A stretch of DNA of 64,000 nt, taken from positions 1-64,000 of the forward strand of contig NZ_ATYT01000012.1 in assembly GCF_000427825.1 (NCBI RefSeq), written 5' to 3'. Position numbers and translations under genes: made by a program. Below, one piece after another: positions 35,962 to 43,562 of the stretch; the stretch's first letter is position 1; each line of letters begins with the position of its first letter. The notes under the pieces were generated by a model, which was not told the origin of the DNA, made no database searches, and saw only the letters and a list, made by a program, of their open reading frames with translations. The DNA is from Thermocrispum municipale DSM 44069. GTDB lineage: Bacteria > Actinomycetota > Actinomycetes > Mycobacteriales > Pseudonocardiaceae.

Positions 35962-36960
35962 ATGGACTTCGGAGTGGTGCTGCAGTGCGACCCGCCCGCG
36001 CGTGAGGTCGTCCGGCTGATGATCGAGGCCGAGCAGCGTGGGTTCGGCTACGGCTGGGTGTTCGACTCCACGGTGTTGTGGCAGGAGCCGTACGTGATCC
36101 TGTCGCAGGTGCTGGCGGCGACCGAACGCATGATCGTCGGCCCGATGGCGACCAACCCGGGAACCCGGGACTGGTCGGTCACGGCATCGGTGTTCGCCAC
36201 GCTCAACGACATGTTCGGCAACCGCACGGTGTGCGGCATCGGCCGCGGCGACTCGGCGCACCGGGTCGTCGGCATGAAGCCGGCGACCCTGGCCCGGCTG
36301 CGCGAGGCGATGCGGGCGATCCGGGATCTCGCGGAAGGCCGGGAAGCGGTCGTGCACAACGACGCCCAGGTGCGGATGCCGTGGGTGCGCGACGGCAAGC
36401 TCGAGATCTGGATGGCCGGCTACGGCCCGAAGGCGCTCAAGCTCTGTGGCGAGGAGGCCGACGGATTCATCCTGCAGACGGCCGACCCGGCGATCGCGCG
36501 GTGGACCATCAACTCCGTGCGTCAGGCGGCGGCCGAGGCGGGCCGCGACCCCGACTCCATCACCATGTGCGTGGCCGCGCCCGCGTACGTCGGCGACAAC
36601 CTGGAACACCAGCGCGACCAGTTGCGATGGTTCGGCGGCATGGTCGGCAACCATGTGGCCGATCTGGTCGCCCGCTACGGCGAATCGGGTCCGGTGCCGC
36701 ACGAGCTGACCGACTACATCAAGGGCCGGGAGGGCTACGACTACCGCCACCACGGCCGGGCGGGCAGCCCGTCGACCGACTTCGTCCCGGACTCCATCGT
36801 CGACCGGTTCTGCCTGCTCGGTCCGGCCACCGCCCATGTCGAGCGGCTGGCGGAACTGCGGGAGCTCGGCGTCGACCAGTTCGCGCTGTACCTGATGCAC
36901 GACGACAAGGAGAAGACCTTGGCGGCGTACGGGGACGAGATCATCCCGCGCGTGCGGTGA
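35962..36960 (+). CDS. LLM-class (probably F420-dependent) oxidoreductase of the pyrimidine cluster
   Basis: A 332-residue luciferase-like barrel: MDFGVVLQCDPPAREVVRLMIEAEQRGFGYGWVFDS at the start, MIVGPMATNPGTRDWSVTASVFATLND, TVCGIGRGDSAHRVVGMKP, and EIWMAGYGPKALKLCGEEADGFIL, close to F420-dependent methylene-H4MPT-reductase-like enzymes. It ends the permease-amidase-dihydropyrimidinase operon, nine bases after hydA. No PydA/PreA-type dihydropyrimidine dehydrogenase is in the window. It may therefore carry out the uracil/dihydrouracil redox step or act on a side product; this is inference. FMN cannot be excluded as cofactor. Confidence 0.88.
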   Translation: MDFGVVLQCDPPAREVVRLMIEAEQRGFGYGWVFDSTVLWQEPYVILSQVLAATERMIVGPMATNPGTRDWSVTASVFATLNDMFGNRTVCGIGRGDSAHRVVGMKPATLARLREAMRAIRDLAEGREAVVHNDAQVRMPWVRDGKLEIWMAGYGPKALKLCGEEADGFILQTADPAIARWTINSVRQAAAEAGRDPDSITMCVAAPAYVGDNLEHQRDQLRWFGGMVGNHVADLVARYGESGPVPHELTDYIKGREGYDYRHHGRAGSPSTDFVPDSIVDRFCLLGPATAHVERLAELRELGVDQFALYLMHDDKEKTLAAYGDEIIPRVR

Positions 36961-36962
36961 CC

Positions 36963-38018
36963 CTACGGCCGGGCCTCGATGACCAGGTTGAACGGCGTCT
37001 CGGCGGCTTTGCGCACGCGCGAGAAGCCTGCCTCGGTGAGCAGTTCGGTGAGGCGAGCCAGGCCGGCCTGGGCACCCAGAGCCGCACGAGGTTCCTCGGT
37101 CATCGAGTGAGCGACGCAGACGACCGTGGAGGCTCCGTAGTAGAGCCTGCCGACCGGGTTCAGGTTGTCCTCGACCTTGTCGTTGGCGTACGGCTCGACC
37201 AGCAGGAACGTGCCGTCGGGACGGAGTGACTGCCGGATGTGCTTGGCGGCGCCGAGTGGATCCGGCATGTCGTGCAGCGCGTCGAACACGGTGACCAGGT
37301 CGTAGTCGTGGCCCGGGAAGTCGGCCGCGGAGCCGACCTCGAACGTCGCGGCCGACGTCAGCCCGGCCTCGGCGGCCCGCTTGCGCGCCTGGTCGATGGA
37401 CGCCGCGTGGTAGTCGTACCCGACGACCTGCGAGCTCGGGAAGGTTTCCGCGAACAGCAGCGTGGACGCGCCGTGCCCGCAGCCCACGTCGGCGATGCGC
37501 GCCCCGGCATGCAGTTTCTGCTCGACGCCGTCCAGCGCGGGAATCCACTCCGGCACCAGGTTGGCGACGTAGCCCGGGCGGAAGAAGCGCTCGGTCCCCT
37601 CGAACAATGCCTGGTCGTGCTCGTGCCAGCCGAAACCGGAGCCGGTGCGGATGGCCTCGGTGATGCGATCGACGTTCTTGCTGACCGCGATCGGGAGGTG
37701 GAACGCGGCCGCGACCTGCATGCCGTCCGGGGCGGCCAGGGCGAACGCCTGCTCCTCGGTCAGCATGAACCGCTCGGTCGCCGGGTCGTAGCTGACGTAG
37801 CCGCCCGCGGCCTGCCCTTTCAGCCATTCCGCGGTGTATCGCTCGCTGACTCCGGCTTGCTCGGCGACCTCGGCCGGGGTCGCGGGCATGACGGCCAGGA
37901 GCGCCCGGTAGAGCCCCAGACGATCACCGATCACCGCGTTGACCGCGTGGAAACTTCCGCCGAGATCGGTGACGAAACGGCCGAGCAGCTCGTTCAATGT
38001 GCTTTCGTCGACGGCCAT
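36963..38018 (-). CDS. Class I SAM-dependent methyltransferase with N-terminal winged helix
   Basis: A 351-residue protein. Residues about 1-90 form a dimerisation/winged-helix domain (LYRALLAVMPATPAEVAEQAGVSERYTAEWLKGQAAGGYV). The catalytic Rossmann fold follows with motif I ARIADVGCGHGASTLLFAETFP, motif II VVGYDYHAASIDQARKRA, and YDLVTVFDALHDMPDPLGAAKHIRQSLRPDGTFLLVEP. It resembles actinobacterial proteins annotated as rRNA or small-molecule methyltransferases; the substrate is unknown. ATG 38018 follows GAGGAGG. Convergent with the LLM gene two bases away, and divergent from folC. Confidence 0.88.
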   Translation of the reverse strand: MAVDESTLNELLGRFVTDLGGSFHAVNAVIGDRLGLYRALLAVMPATPAEVAEQAGVSERYTAEWLKGQAAGGYVSYDPATERFMLTEEQAFALAAPDGMQVAAAFHLPIAVSKNVDRITEAIRTGSGFGWHEHDQALFEGTERFFRPGYVANLVPEWIPALDGVEQKLHAGARIADVGCGHGASTLLFAETFPSSQVVGYDYHAASIDQARKRAAEAGLTSAATFEVGSAADFPGHDYDLVTVFDALHDMPDPLGAAKHIRQSLRPDGTFLLVEPYANDKVEDNLNPVGRLYYGASTVVCVAHSMTEEPRAALGAQAGLARLTELLTEAGFSRVRKAAETPFNLVIEARP

Positions 38019-38215
38019 GACGGCCTCCTCGTTGTTGCGGACCCCTGCTCGGATCGTCGGGCCGGGGGCCGTGGCAATTACCGCGACGCACCGGGTCACG
38101 GCTGGTTGGTCCGCCCGACGATGCGGCCGTGCTCCGGGCAGCCGAGGGATCGGGTGCATTCGGGCGTGACGTTCCCGTCGCTCGGCCGTGCGGCAGCGGC
38201 TCGTAGACTCGGCTG

Positions 38216-39706
38216 GTGGCCGAGGACGAGACCTATCCCGACGAACTGCTCGCGGGCGACAACCTGGTGGCGGGCCCGTTGCCGGACGAGGGAGACCGGG
38301 ACGACGACTCCGACGAGCCGGTGGTGGAGGACCCCGCCCAGCTGGAGCAGGACCGGCAGCGGCTTCAGGCCGTCGAGGCCGAGCTGAACACGCGCTGGCC
38401 GGAAACGAAGATCGCGCCGTCGCTGGACCGCATCGCCGCGCTGCTGAACCTGCTTGGCGAGCCGCACAAGTCGTACCCGGTGCTGCAGGTGGCGGGCACC
38501 AACGGCAAGGGCTCGACGGTGCGGATGATCGACGCCCTGTTGAGCACGATGGGCCTGCGGGTCGGTCGCTACACCAGCCCGCATCTGCAGGTGGTCACCG
38601 AGCGGATCGCGGTGGACGGCGAGCCGATCCGGCCGGGCCGCTACGTCGAGGTGTACGAGGACCTGGCGCCGTTCGTGGGCATGGTCGACCGGGCCGCGGG
38701 CGAGGGCGGTCAGCGGATGACCAAGTTCGAGGTGCTCACCGGCATGGCGTACGCGGCGTTCGCGGACGCCCCGGTGGAGGTCGCCGTGGTCGAGGTCGGC
38801 ATGGGTGGCAGTTGGGACGCCACGTCGGTGGCCGACGCCCAGGTCGCCGCGATCACCCCGATCAGCCTGGACCACACCGACTACCTCGGGGAGGACCTCA
38901 AGGCGATCGCCGCGGAGAAGGCCGGGGTGATCAAGCCTGGGTCGGTGGCGATCATCGGCGAACAGCACCCGGACGTCATGCGTGTGTTGCTGGAACGGGC
39001 CGTCGAGGTGGATGCCACGGTCGCCCGCGCCGGGCAGGAGTTCGGTGTGGTGGAGCGCGAGATCGCCGTCGGCGGCCAGATGCTGAAGTTGCAGGGCCTC
39101 GGCGGCGTGTACGACGAGATTCTGCTGCCCGTGCACGGCGAGCACCAGGCGCACAACGCCGCGCTGGCGCTGGCCACGGTCGAGGCGTTCTTCGGCGCGG
39201 GCAAGGACCGACAGCTGCAGATCGACATGGTTCGCGACGCGTTCGCGGCCGTCGAGCTTCCCGCACGGATGGAACGAGCCCGGTCGGCGCCGACGGTGTT
39301 GCTGGACGCCGCACACAATCCGGCAGGCGCGGATGCGTTGGCCACCGCGCTGGACGCCGAGTTCGCGTTCCGGCGGCTGGCGCTGGTGGTGTCGATCATG
39401 CAGGACAAGGACGCGCGCGGAATCCTCGATGCACTCGAGCCCGTGGTGCACGACGTGGTGGTGACGCGCAACTCGTCGCCGCGTGCCATGGACGTTCAAC
39501 AGCTCGGCGACCTGGCCCGTGACGTGTTCGGCGAGGAGCGCGTCGTCGTGGAGGCCGACCTGTCGACCGCCATCGAGACGGCCGTCGCGCTGGTGGAGCA
39601 GGACGCCGGCGCCGAGGAGGAGCTGTCCGGCGGCGGAGTGCTCGTCACGGGATCGGTGGTCACCGCGGGCGACGCGCGCACGCTACTGGGACTGGAGCCG
39701 GCATGA
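38216..39706 (+). CDS. folC: Folylpolyglutamate synthase / dihydrofolate synthase
   Basis: A 496-residue Mur-ligase-like enzyme: LLGEPHKSYPVLQVAGTNGKGSTVRMI carries the P-loop, followed by GRYTSPHLQVVTERI, VEVGMGGSWDATSV, ISLDHTDYLG and LLDAAHNPAGADAL. The first 60 residues are acidic, poorly conserved and possibly disordered. TAGACT (38204-38209) ends six bases before the GTG, with no ribosome site, so the mRNA is probably leaderless. The gene ends in an ATGA overlap with DUF4233. In relatives it directly follows valS. Confidence 0.95.
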   Translation: MAEDETYPDELLAGDNLVAGPLPDEGDRDDDSDEPVVEDPAQLEQDRQRLQAVEAELNTRWPETKIAPSLDRIAALLNLLGEPHKSYPVLQVAGTNGKGSTVRMIDALLSTMGLRVGRYTSPHLQVVTERIAVDGEPIRPGRYVEVYEDLAPFVGMVDRAAGEGGQRMTKFEVLTGMAYAAFADAPVEVAVVEVGMGGSWDATSVADAQVAAITPISLDHTDYLGEDLKAIAAEKAGVIKPGSVAIIGEQHPDVMRVLLERAVEVDATVARAGQEFGVVEREIAVGGQMLKLQGLGGVYDEILLPVHGEHQAHNAALALATVEAFFGAGKDRQLQIDMVRDAFAAVELPARMERARSAPTVLLDAAHNPAGADALATALDAEFAFRRLALVVSIMQDKDARGILDALEPVVHDVVVTRNSSPRAMDVQQLGDLARDVFGEERVVVEADLSTAIETAVALVEQDAGAEEELSGGGVLVTGSVVTAGDARTLLGLEPA

Positions 39707-40098
39707 GTGACGAACCAGGCGCCCCGCAGCGGCCGAAGGACCCGATGAAGGGTTTCCGCGGCGTGATGTCCGGGACGTTGGTGATGGAGGCCATCACGCT
39801 CGGCCTGGCGCTGCCGGTGATCGATCGCCTGGGCGACGGACTGGCCAGCCTGACCGGGTGGCTGGTCGGCGGGCTCGCGGTGGTGCTGCTGGTGCTCTGC
39901 GCGTTCGTGCGGTGGCGGCACATCACCCCGGTCATCCTGGCGCTGCAGGTGGTGCTCGTCGCGTTCTTCGTGACCGAGCCGCCGGTCGGCATCATCGGCC
40001 TGATCTTCCTGGCGGCATGGTGGTGGTTGTTCTCGATCCGTGCCAAGGTCGCCAAGCGGATGGCCGAGGGGACGCTGCCCAGCCAGCAGTCCGGGTGA
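39703..40098 (+). CDS. DUF4233 membrane protein
   Basis: A 131-residue protein with four hydrophobic segments and the family core FRGVMSGTLVMEAITLGLALPVI. The family is nearly always found between folC and ndk in actinobacteria, as here. Function unknown. Start overlaps the folC stop by 4 bp. Confidence 0.9.
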   Translation: MSDEPGAPQRPKDPMKGFRGVMSGTLVMEAITLGLALPVIDRLGDGLASLTGWLVGGLAVVLLVLCAFVRWRHITPVILALQVVLVAFFVTEPPVGIIGLIFLAAWWWLFSIRAKVAKRMAEGTLPSQQSG

Positions 40099-40176
40099 CC
40101 CCCTGCCCGGCATGTGCCGCTCAGCTGCTCGTAAGCTGCGCTCGTCACAACGGCTGGCAGGAAAGGGACTTCTCAA

Positions 40177-40587
40177 GTGACTGAGCGGACGCTAGTGCTG
40201 GTCAAGCCGGACGGCGTGAGCCGTGGCCTGGTCGGCGAGGTCATCAGCCGCATCGAGCGCAAGGGCCTGAAGCTGGCCGCGCTCGAGCTGCGCACCGTGC
40301 CGACCGAGCTGGCCGAGGAGCACTACGCCGAGCACAAGGACAAGCCGTTCTTCGGCGAGCTGCTGTCGTTCATCACCTCCGGCCCGGTGGTGGCCGCGGT
40401 GGTGGAGGGCGACCGCGCGATCGAGGCGTTCCGGCAGCTGGCGGGCGCGACCGACCCGGTCAAGGCCGACACCGGCAGCATCCGGGGCGACTTCGCCTTG
40501 GCGGTGCAGAACAACATCGTGCACGGCTCGGACTCGCCGGAGTCGGCCGCACGCGAGATCAAGCTCTGGTTCCCCAACCTGGGCTGA
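40177..40587 (+). CDS. ndk: Nucleoside diphosphate kinase
   Basis: A 136-residue kinase beginning [32 protein letters not shown]. The catalytic His lies in [21 protein letters not shown], and the nucleotide-binding [16 protein letters not shown] is intact. It balances NTP pools. TAAGCT (40132-40137) is a possible -10 element and GAAAGGG serves as the ribosome site. A terminator follows at 40639-40686. Confidence 0.97.
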   Translation: MTERTLVLVKPDGVSRGLVGEVISRIERKGLKLAALELRTVPTELAEEHYAEHKDKPFFGELLSFITSGPVVAAVVEGDRAIEAFRQLAGATDPVKADTGSIRGDFALAVQNNIVHGSDSPESAAREIKLWFPNLG

Positions 40588-40638
40588 CCGGCGCAGTCCG
40601 GGGACGCGCACCGGGTTGACGCTGCGCGACGCGAAGCT

Positions 40639-40686
40639 GACGGCGCGGCGCGGTCGGACGGTTGCCGGCCGCGCCGCGTCATTTTT
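40639..40686 (+). terminator. Terminator after ndk
   Basis: A very GC-rich stem (left arm from 40639 through CGGCGCGGTCGG, right arm CCGGCCGCGCCGCGTC ending 40680) with a 7-nt loop and one small bulge is followed by ATTTTT. A good intrinsic terminator. Confidence 0.8.
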
Positions 40687-40736
40687 GCCGCGCGCCCTGT
40701 TCGGGTCGTGGCCTGCGCTGTCTCGGCCGGTGCGGC

Positions 40737-40938
40737 CCGTGGTCCGCCGCGCCTCGTTGCGGAAGCCGCGCCCTGGTTCGGCTGCCGCGTGCGTCTATGC
40801 CGGTACGCCTGGTTCGGCCGCCGCGCCTCGTTGCGGAAGCCATGTCCCCGTGTTCGGCCGCCGCTCCTCGTTTGGCCCCGCGCTCCCGTGATCGGCCGCC
40901 GTGCCATGTTCGTCCCTCGCGCCCCGTTTGGCCGGTGG
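40737..40938. repeat. Degenerate tandem repeat, about 37-bp units
   Basis: About five units ending in TGGTTCGGCCGCC-type blocks, in the gap between ndk and the ABC operon. A 24-bp exact copy occurs at 40744-40767 and 40818-40841 (two periods apart), and CTGGTTCGG recurs at 40773 and 40809. No gene is evident in the surrounding 400-bp gap. Confidence 0.75.
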
Positions 40939-40985
40939 CCAAAATTGTTCGCAGACTGTCGGTGGCCCGCCTTAGTGTTGGAGCC

Positions 40986-41927
40986 ATGACAGAAGGCGGG
41001 GTCTCCCAGCCGTTGGTGTCCGGCAAGGCGCTGGTCAAGCGGTTCGGTGACTTCGAAGCGGTGCGTGGCATCGACATCGAGGTCAATCAGGGTGAAGCGT
41101 TCGGCTTTCTCGGGCCGAACGGAGCGGGCAAGTCGTCCACCATGCGCATGATCGCGTGCGTGTCACCGCGCAGCGACGGTGATTTGCGCGTGCTGGGGAT
41201 GGATCCGGATATCGACGGCCCGCGTATCCGGGCGCGCATCGGCGTGTGCCCGCAGCAGGACAACTTGGACACCGAGCTGACCGTGCGGGAGAACCTGCAG
41301 GTCTACGGGCGGTTCTTCGGGCTGTCCCGGGCGCAGGTGCGCGAGAAGGCCGTCGAGCTGATGGAGTTCGCGCAGCTGTCCGACCGCGCGAACGCCGAGG
41401 TGGAGTCGCTGTCCGGCGGGATGAAGCGGCGGCTGACCATTGCGCGGTCGTTGGTGAACGATCCGGAGCTGCTGCTGCTCGACGAGCCGACCACGGGGCT
41501 GGACCCGCAGGCGCGCCACCTGTTGTGGGACAGGTTGTTCCGGCTCAAGCAGCGTGGTGTCACGCTGATCATCACCACGCACTACATGGATGAGGCAGAG
41601 CAGTTGTGCGACCGCCTGGTGGTGATGGACGGTGGCCGCATCGTGGCGGAGGGCTCGCCGTCGGCCCTGATCAGCCGGTACTCCAGCCGTGAGGTGCTGG
41701 AGCTGAGGTTCGCGCCCGGTGAGCAGGCCGGGCACGAGGCGAAGGTCGAGGGGCTGGCCGAGCGCGTCGAGGTGCTGCCGGACAGGCTGCTGCTGTACAC
41801 CGCCAACGGTGAGGCGGCGCTGGAGCAGGTGACGGCTCGCGGCGTGCGGCCGGTGTCGTCGCTGGTGCGGCGCAGCACGTTGGAGGACGTGTTCCTACGG
41901 TTGACCGGAAGGACCTTGGTCGACTGA
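40986..41927 (+). CDS. ABC transporter ATP-binding protein (NodI/DrrA type)
   Basis: A 313-residue ATPase with Walker A FLGPNGAGKSSTMRMI, Q-loop CPQQDNLDTELTVRENL, signature VESLSGGMKRRLTIARSLV, Walker B LLLLDEPTTGLDPQAR and the H-loop TTHYMDEAEQ. Residues 230-313 form the extra C-terminal domain of the DrrA/NodI branch. It powers the two membrane proteins encoded next. TAGTGT ends seven bases before the ATG (leaderless promoter). Such systems export antibiotics, lipids or polysaccharide precursors; substrate unknown. Confidence 0.92.
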   Translation: MTEGGVSQPLVSGKALVKRFGDFEAVRGIDIEVNQGEAFGFLGPNGAGKSSTMRMIACVSPRSDGDLRVLGMDPDIDGPRIRARIGVCPQQDNLDTELTVRENLQVYGRFFGLSRAQVREKAVELMEFAQLSDRANAEVESLSGGMKRRLTIARSLVNDPELLLLDEPTTGLDPQARHLLWDRLFRLKQRGVTLIITTHYMDEAEQLCDRLVVMDGGRIVAEGSPSALISRYSSREVLELRFAPGEQAGHEAKVEGLAERVEVLPDRLLLYTANGEAALEQVTARGVRPVSSLVRRSTLEDVFLRLTGRTLVD

Positions 41928-42742
41928 TGAGCACCGTGGTGCAACAACGGTCCACCGGGCGGGTGCTCGGCTTGTGGCGGACCGCATGGCTGGTCGTCGA
42001 GGCGCACTGGATGTGGTACCGCAGGCACTGGCATTCCAACCTGTTCTCCAGTGGCCTGCACCCGCTGTTGTTCCTGGCCGCGATGGGGCTCGGCTTCGGC
42101 TCGCAGGTCCGGCCGAGCGCGGCCACCGGGGGCGTCGATTACCTGAATTTCGTCGCGCCCTCGCTGTTGCTGCTCGGCGTGGTGTTCACCGCGGTGAGCG
42201 AGTCGAGTTATCCGGTGTTGTCCGGCTTCAAGTGGCAGCAGCACTACATCGCGATGATCGCCACGCCGATGCGCCCGGGCTGCATCGTGCTGGGCCTGGT
42301 GCAGTGGATGTCGCTGCGGTTGCTGCTGGCAGGCGCGGTCTACACGGTGATCGCGACGTTCTTCGGCGCGTGGCTCAACGCGGGCGCGATCTTCGTGATG
42401 TTCGTCGGGGTGCTGACCGGGCTGGCTTGCGCCACGCCGGTCATGGCGCTGGCGTCGGTCACTTACGACGAGGGCAACCGATTCACGTTGATCATGCGCC
42501 TGGTGGTCATTCCGATGACGTTGTTCGCCGGCACGTTCTTCCCGGTCGATTCGATTCCGCTCGGGGTGCGCTGGCTGACCTGGATCTCCCCGTTGTGGCA
42601 CGGCACGGAGCTGGCTCGCGGCGTCACGCTCGGCGGACTCGACGTGTTGCCGTTCCTCGGCCACCTCGCCTACCTGCTCGCTCTGCTGCTGACCGGGGGC
42701 GCGCTGGCCACGCGCGGCTTCGCGCGAAGGCTGGTGAACTGA
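41927..42742 (+). CDS. ABC-2 type permease (NodJ/DrrB-like), first subunit
   Basis: A 271-residue membrane protein with six hydrophobic segments and the ABC-2 features MWYRRHWHSNLFSSGLHPLLFLAAMGLG, VDYLNFVAPSLLLLGVVFTAVSESSYPVLSGF and TLFAGTFFPVDSIPLGVRWLTWISPLWHG. Its ATG shares one base with the ATPase stop (TGATG). Forms a heteromeric pore with the following gene product. Confidence 0.9.
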   Translation: MSTVVQQRSTGRVLGLWRTAWLVVEAHWMWYRRHWHSNLFSSGLHPLLFLAAMGLGFGSQVRPSAATGGVDYLNFVAPSLLLLGVVFTAVSESSYPVLSGFKWQQHYIAMIATPMRPGCIVLGLVQWMSLRLLLAGAVYTVIATFFGAWLNAGAIFVMFVGVLTGLACATPVMALASVTYDEGNRFTLIMRLVVIPMTLFAGTFFPVDSIPLGVRWLTWISPLWHGTELARGVTLGGLDVLPFLGHLAYLLALLLTGGALATRGFARRLVN

Positions 42743-42743
42743 C

Positions 42744-43562
42744 ATGGCGGCAAGCGCTGCCCCTACGTTGACGATGCGGGTCCTGCCTCCAGGCCTGTAC
42801 GCCGGCCAGGCGAACAAGGTGATCGAGCGCTCCGCGTTGGTGACCCGCAGGCATTGGGTGATCGTGCTGTCCGGCCTGCTCGAGCCGGTGTTCTACCTGC
42901 TGGCGATCCAGGTCGGTTTCGGTGTGCTGGTCGGCACGGTGATCGGGCCGGCGGGCGAACCGATCCCGTACGAGCAGTTCGTCGCGCCCGCACTGCTTGG
43001 CGCGGCGGCCATGAACGGCGCGATCTTCGAGACGACGTACCCGATCTACTTCAAGCTGCGGTTCAACAAGCTCTACGACGCGATGCTGGCCACCCCACTC
43101 GGCCCGTACGACGTGGCGATCGGTGAGATCGGCTGGGCCACCGTGCGGGGTTCGTTCTACTCGCTCGGGTTCGTGGCGGTCATGGCCGCGATGGGCGTGC
43201 TGCCCTCGACGTGGGCCCTGCTCATGGTGCCGGTGGCCGCACTGATCGCGTTCGCCTTCGCGTCGGTCGGCATGGCCCTGGCCACCTACATCCAGTCACC
43301 GACGCAGTTCGACTACATCTCGTTGGTGGCCATCCCGCTGTTTCTGTTCTCCACGACGTTCTACCCGCTGTCGGTCTACCCGGCCGAGCTGCAGTGGGCA
43401 GTGCAACTATCGCCCCTGTATCACGGCATCGAGCTGCTTCGTCAGTGTGCGCACGGTGTCTTCGACTGGGCGATGTTCGGTCACGTGGCGGTCCTCGTCG
43501 GGCTTGCCGCGGTCGGTGTCATCGCCACTTCGCGCCGGATCGGGGCGATGCTGCTGCGCTGA
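42744..43562 (+). CDS. ABC-2 type permease (NodJ/DrrB-like), second subunit
   Basis: A 272-residue paralogue of the preceding permease: WVIVLSGLLEPVFYLLAIQVGFGVLVG, YEQFVAPALLGAAAMNGAIFETTYPIYFKLRF and LFLFSTTFYPLSVYPAELQWAVQLSPLYHGIELLR. It begins one base after the first permease. Its 3' end overlaps the convergent protease gene by 156 bp. Confidence 0.9.
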   Translation: MAASAAPTLTMRVLPPGLYAGQANKVIERSALVTRRHWVIVLSGLLEPVFYLLAIQVGFGVLVGTVIGPAGEPIPYEQFVAPALLGAAAMNGAIFETTYPIYFKLRFNKLYDAMLATPLGPYDVAIGEIGWATVRGSFYSLGFVAVMAAMGVLPSTWALLMVPVAALIAFAFASVGMALATYIQSPTQFDYISLVAIPLFLFSTTFYPLSVYPAELQWAVQLSPLYHGIELLRQCAHGVFDWAMFGHVAVLVGLAAVGVIATSRRIGAMLLR

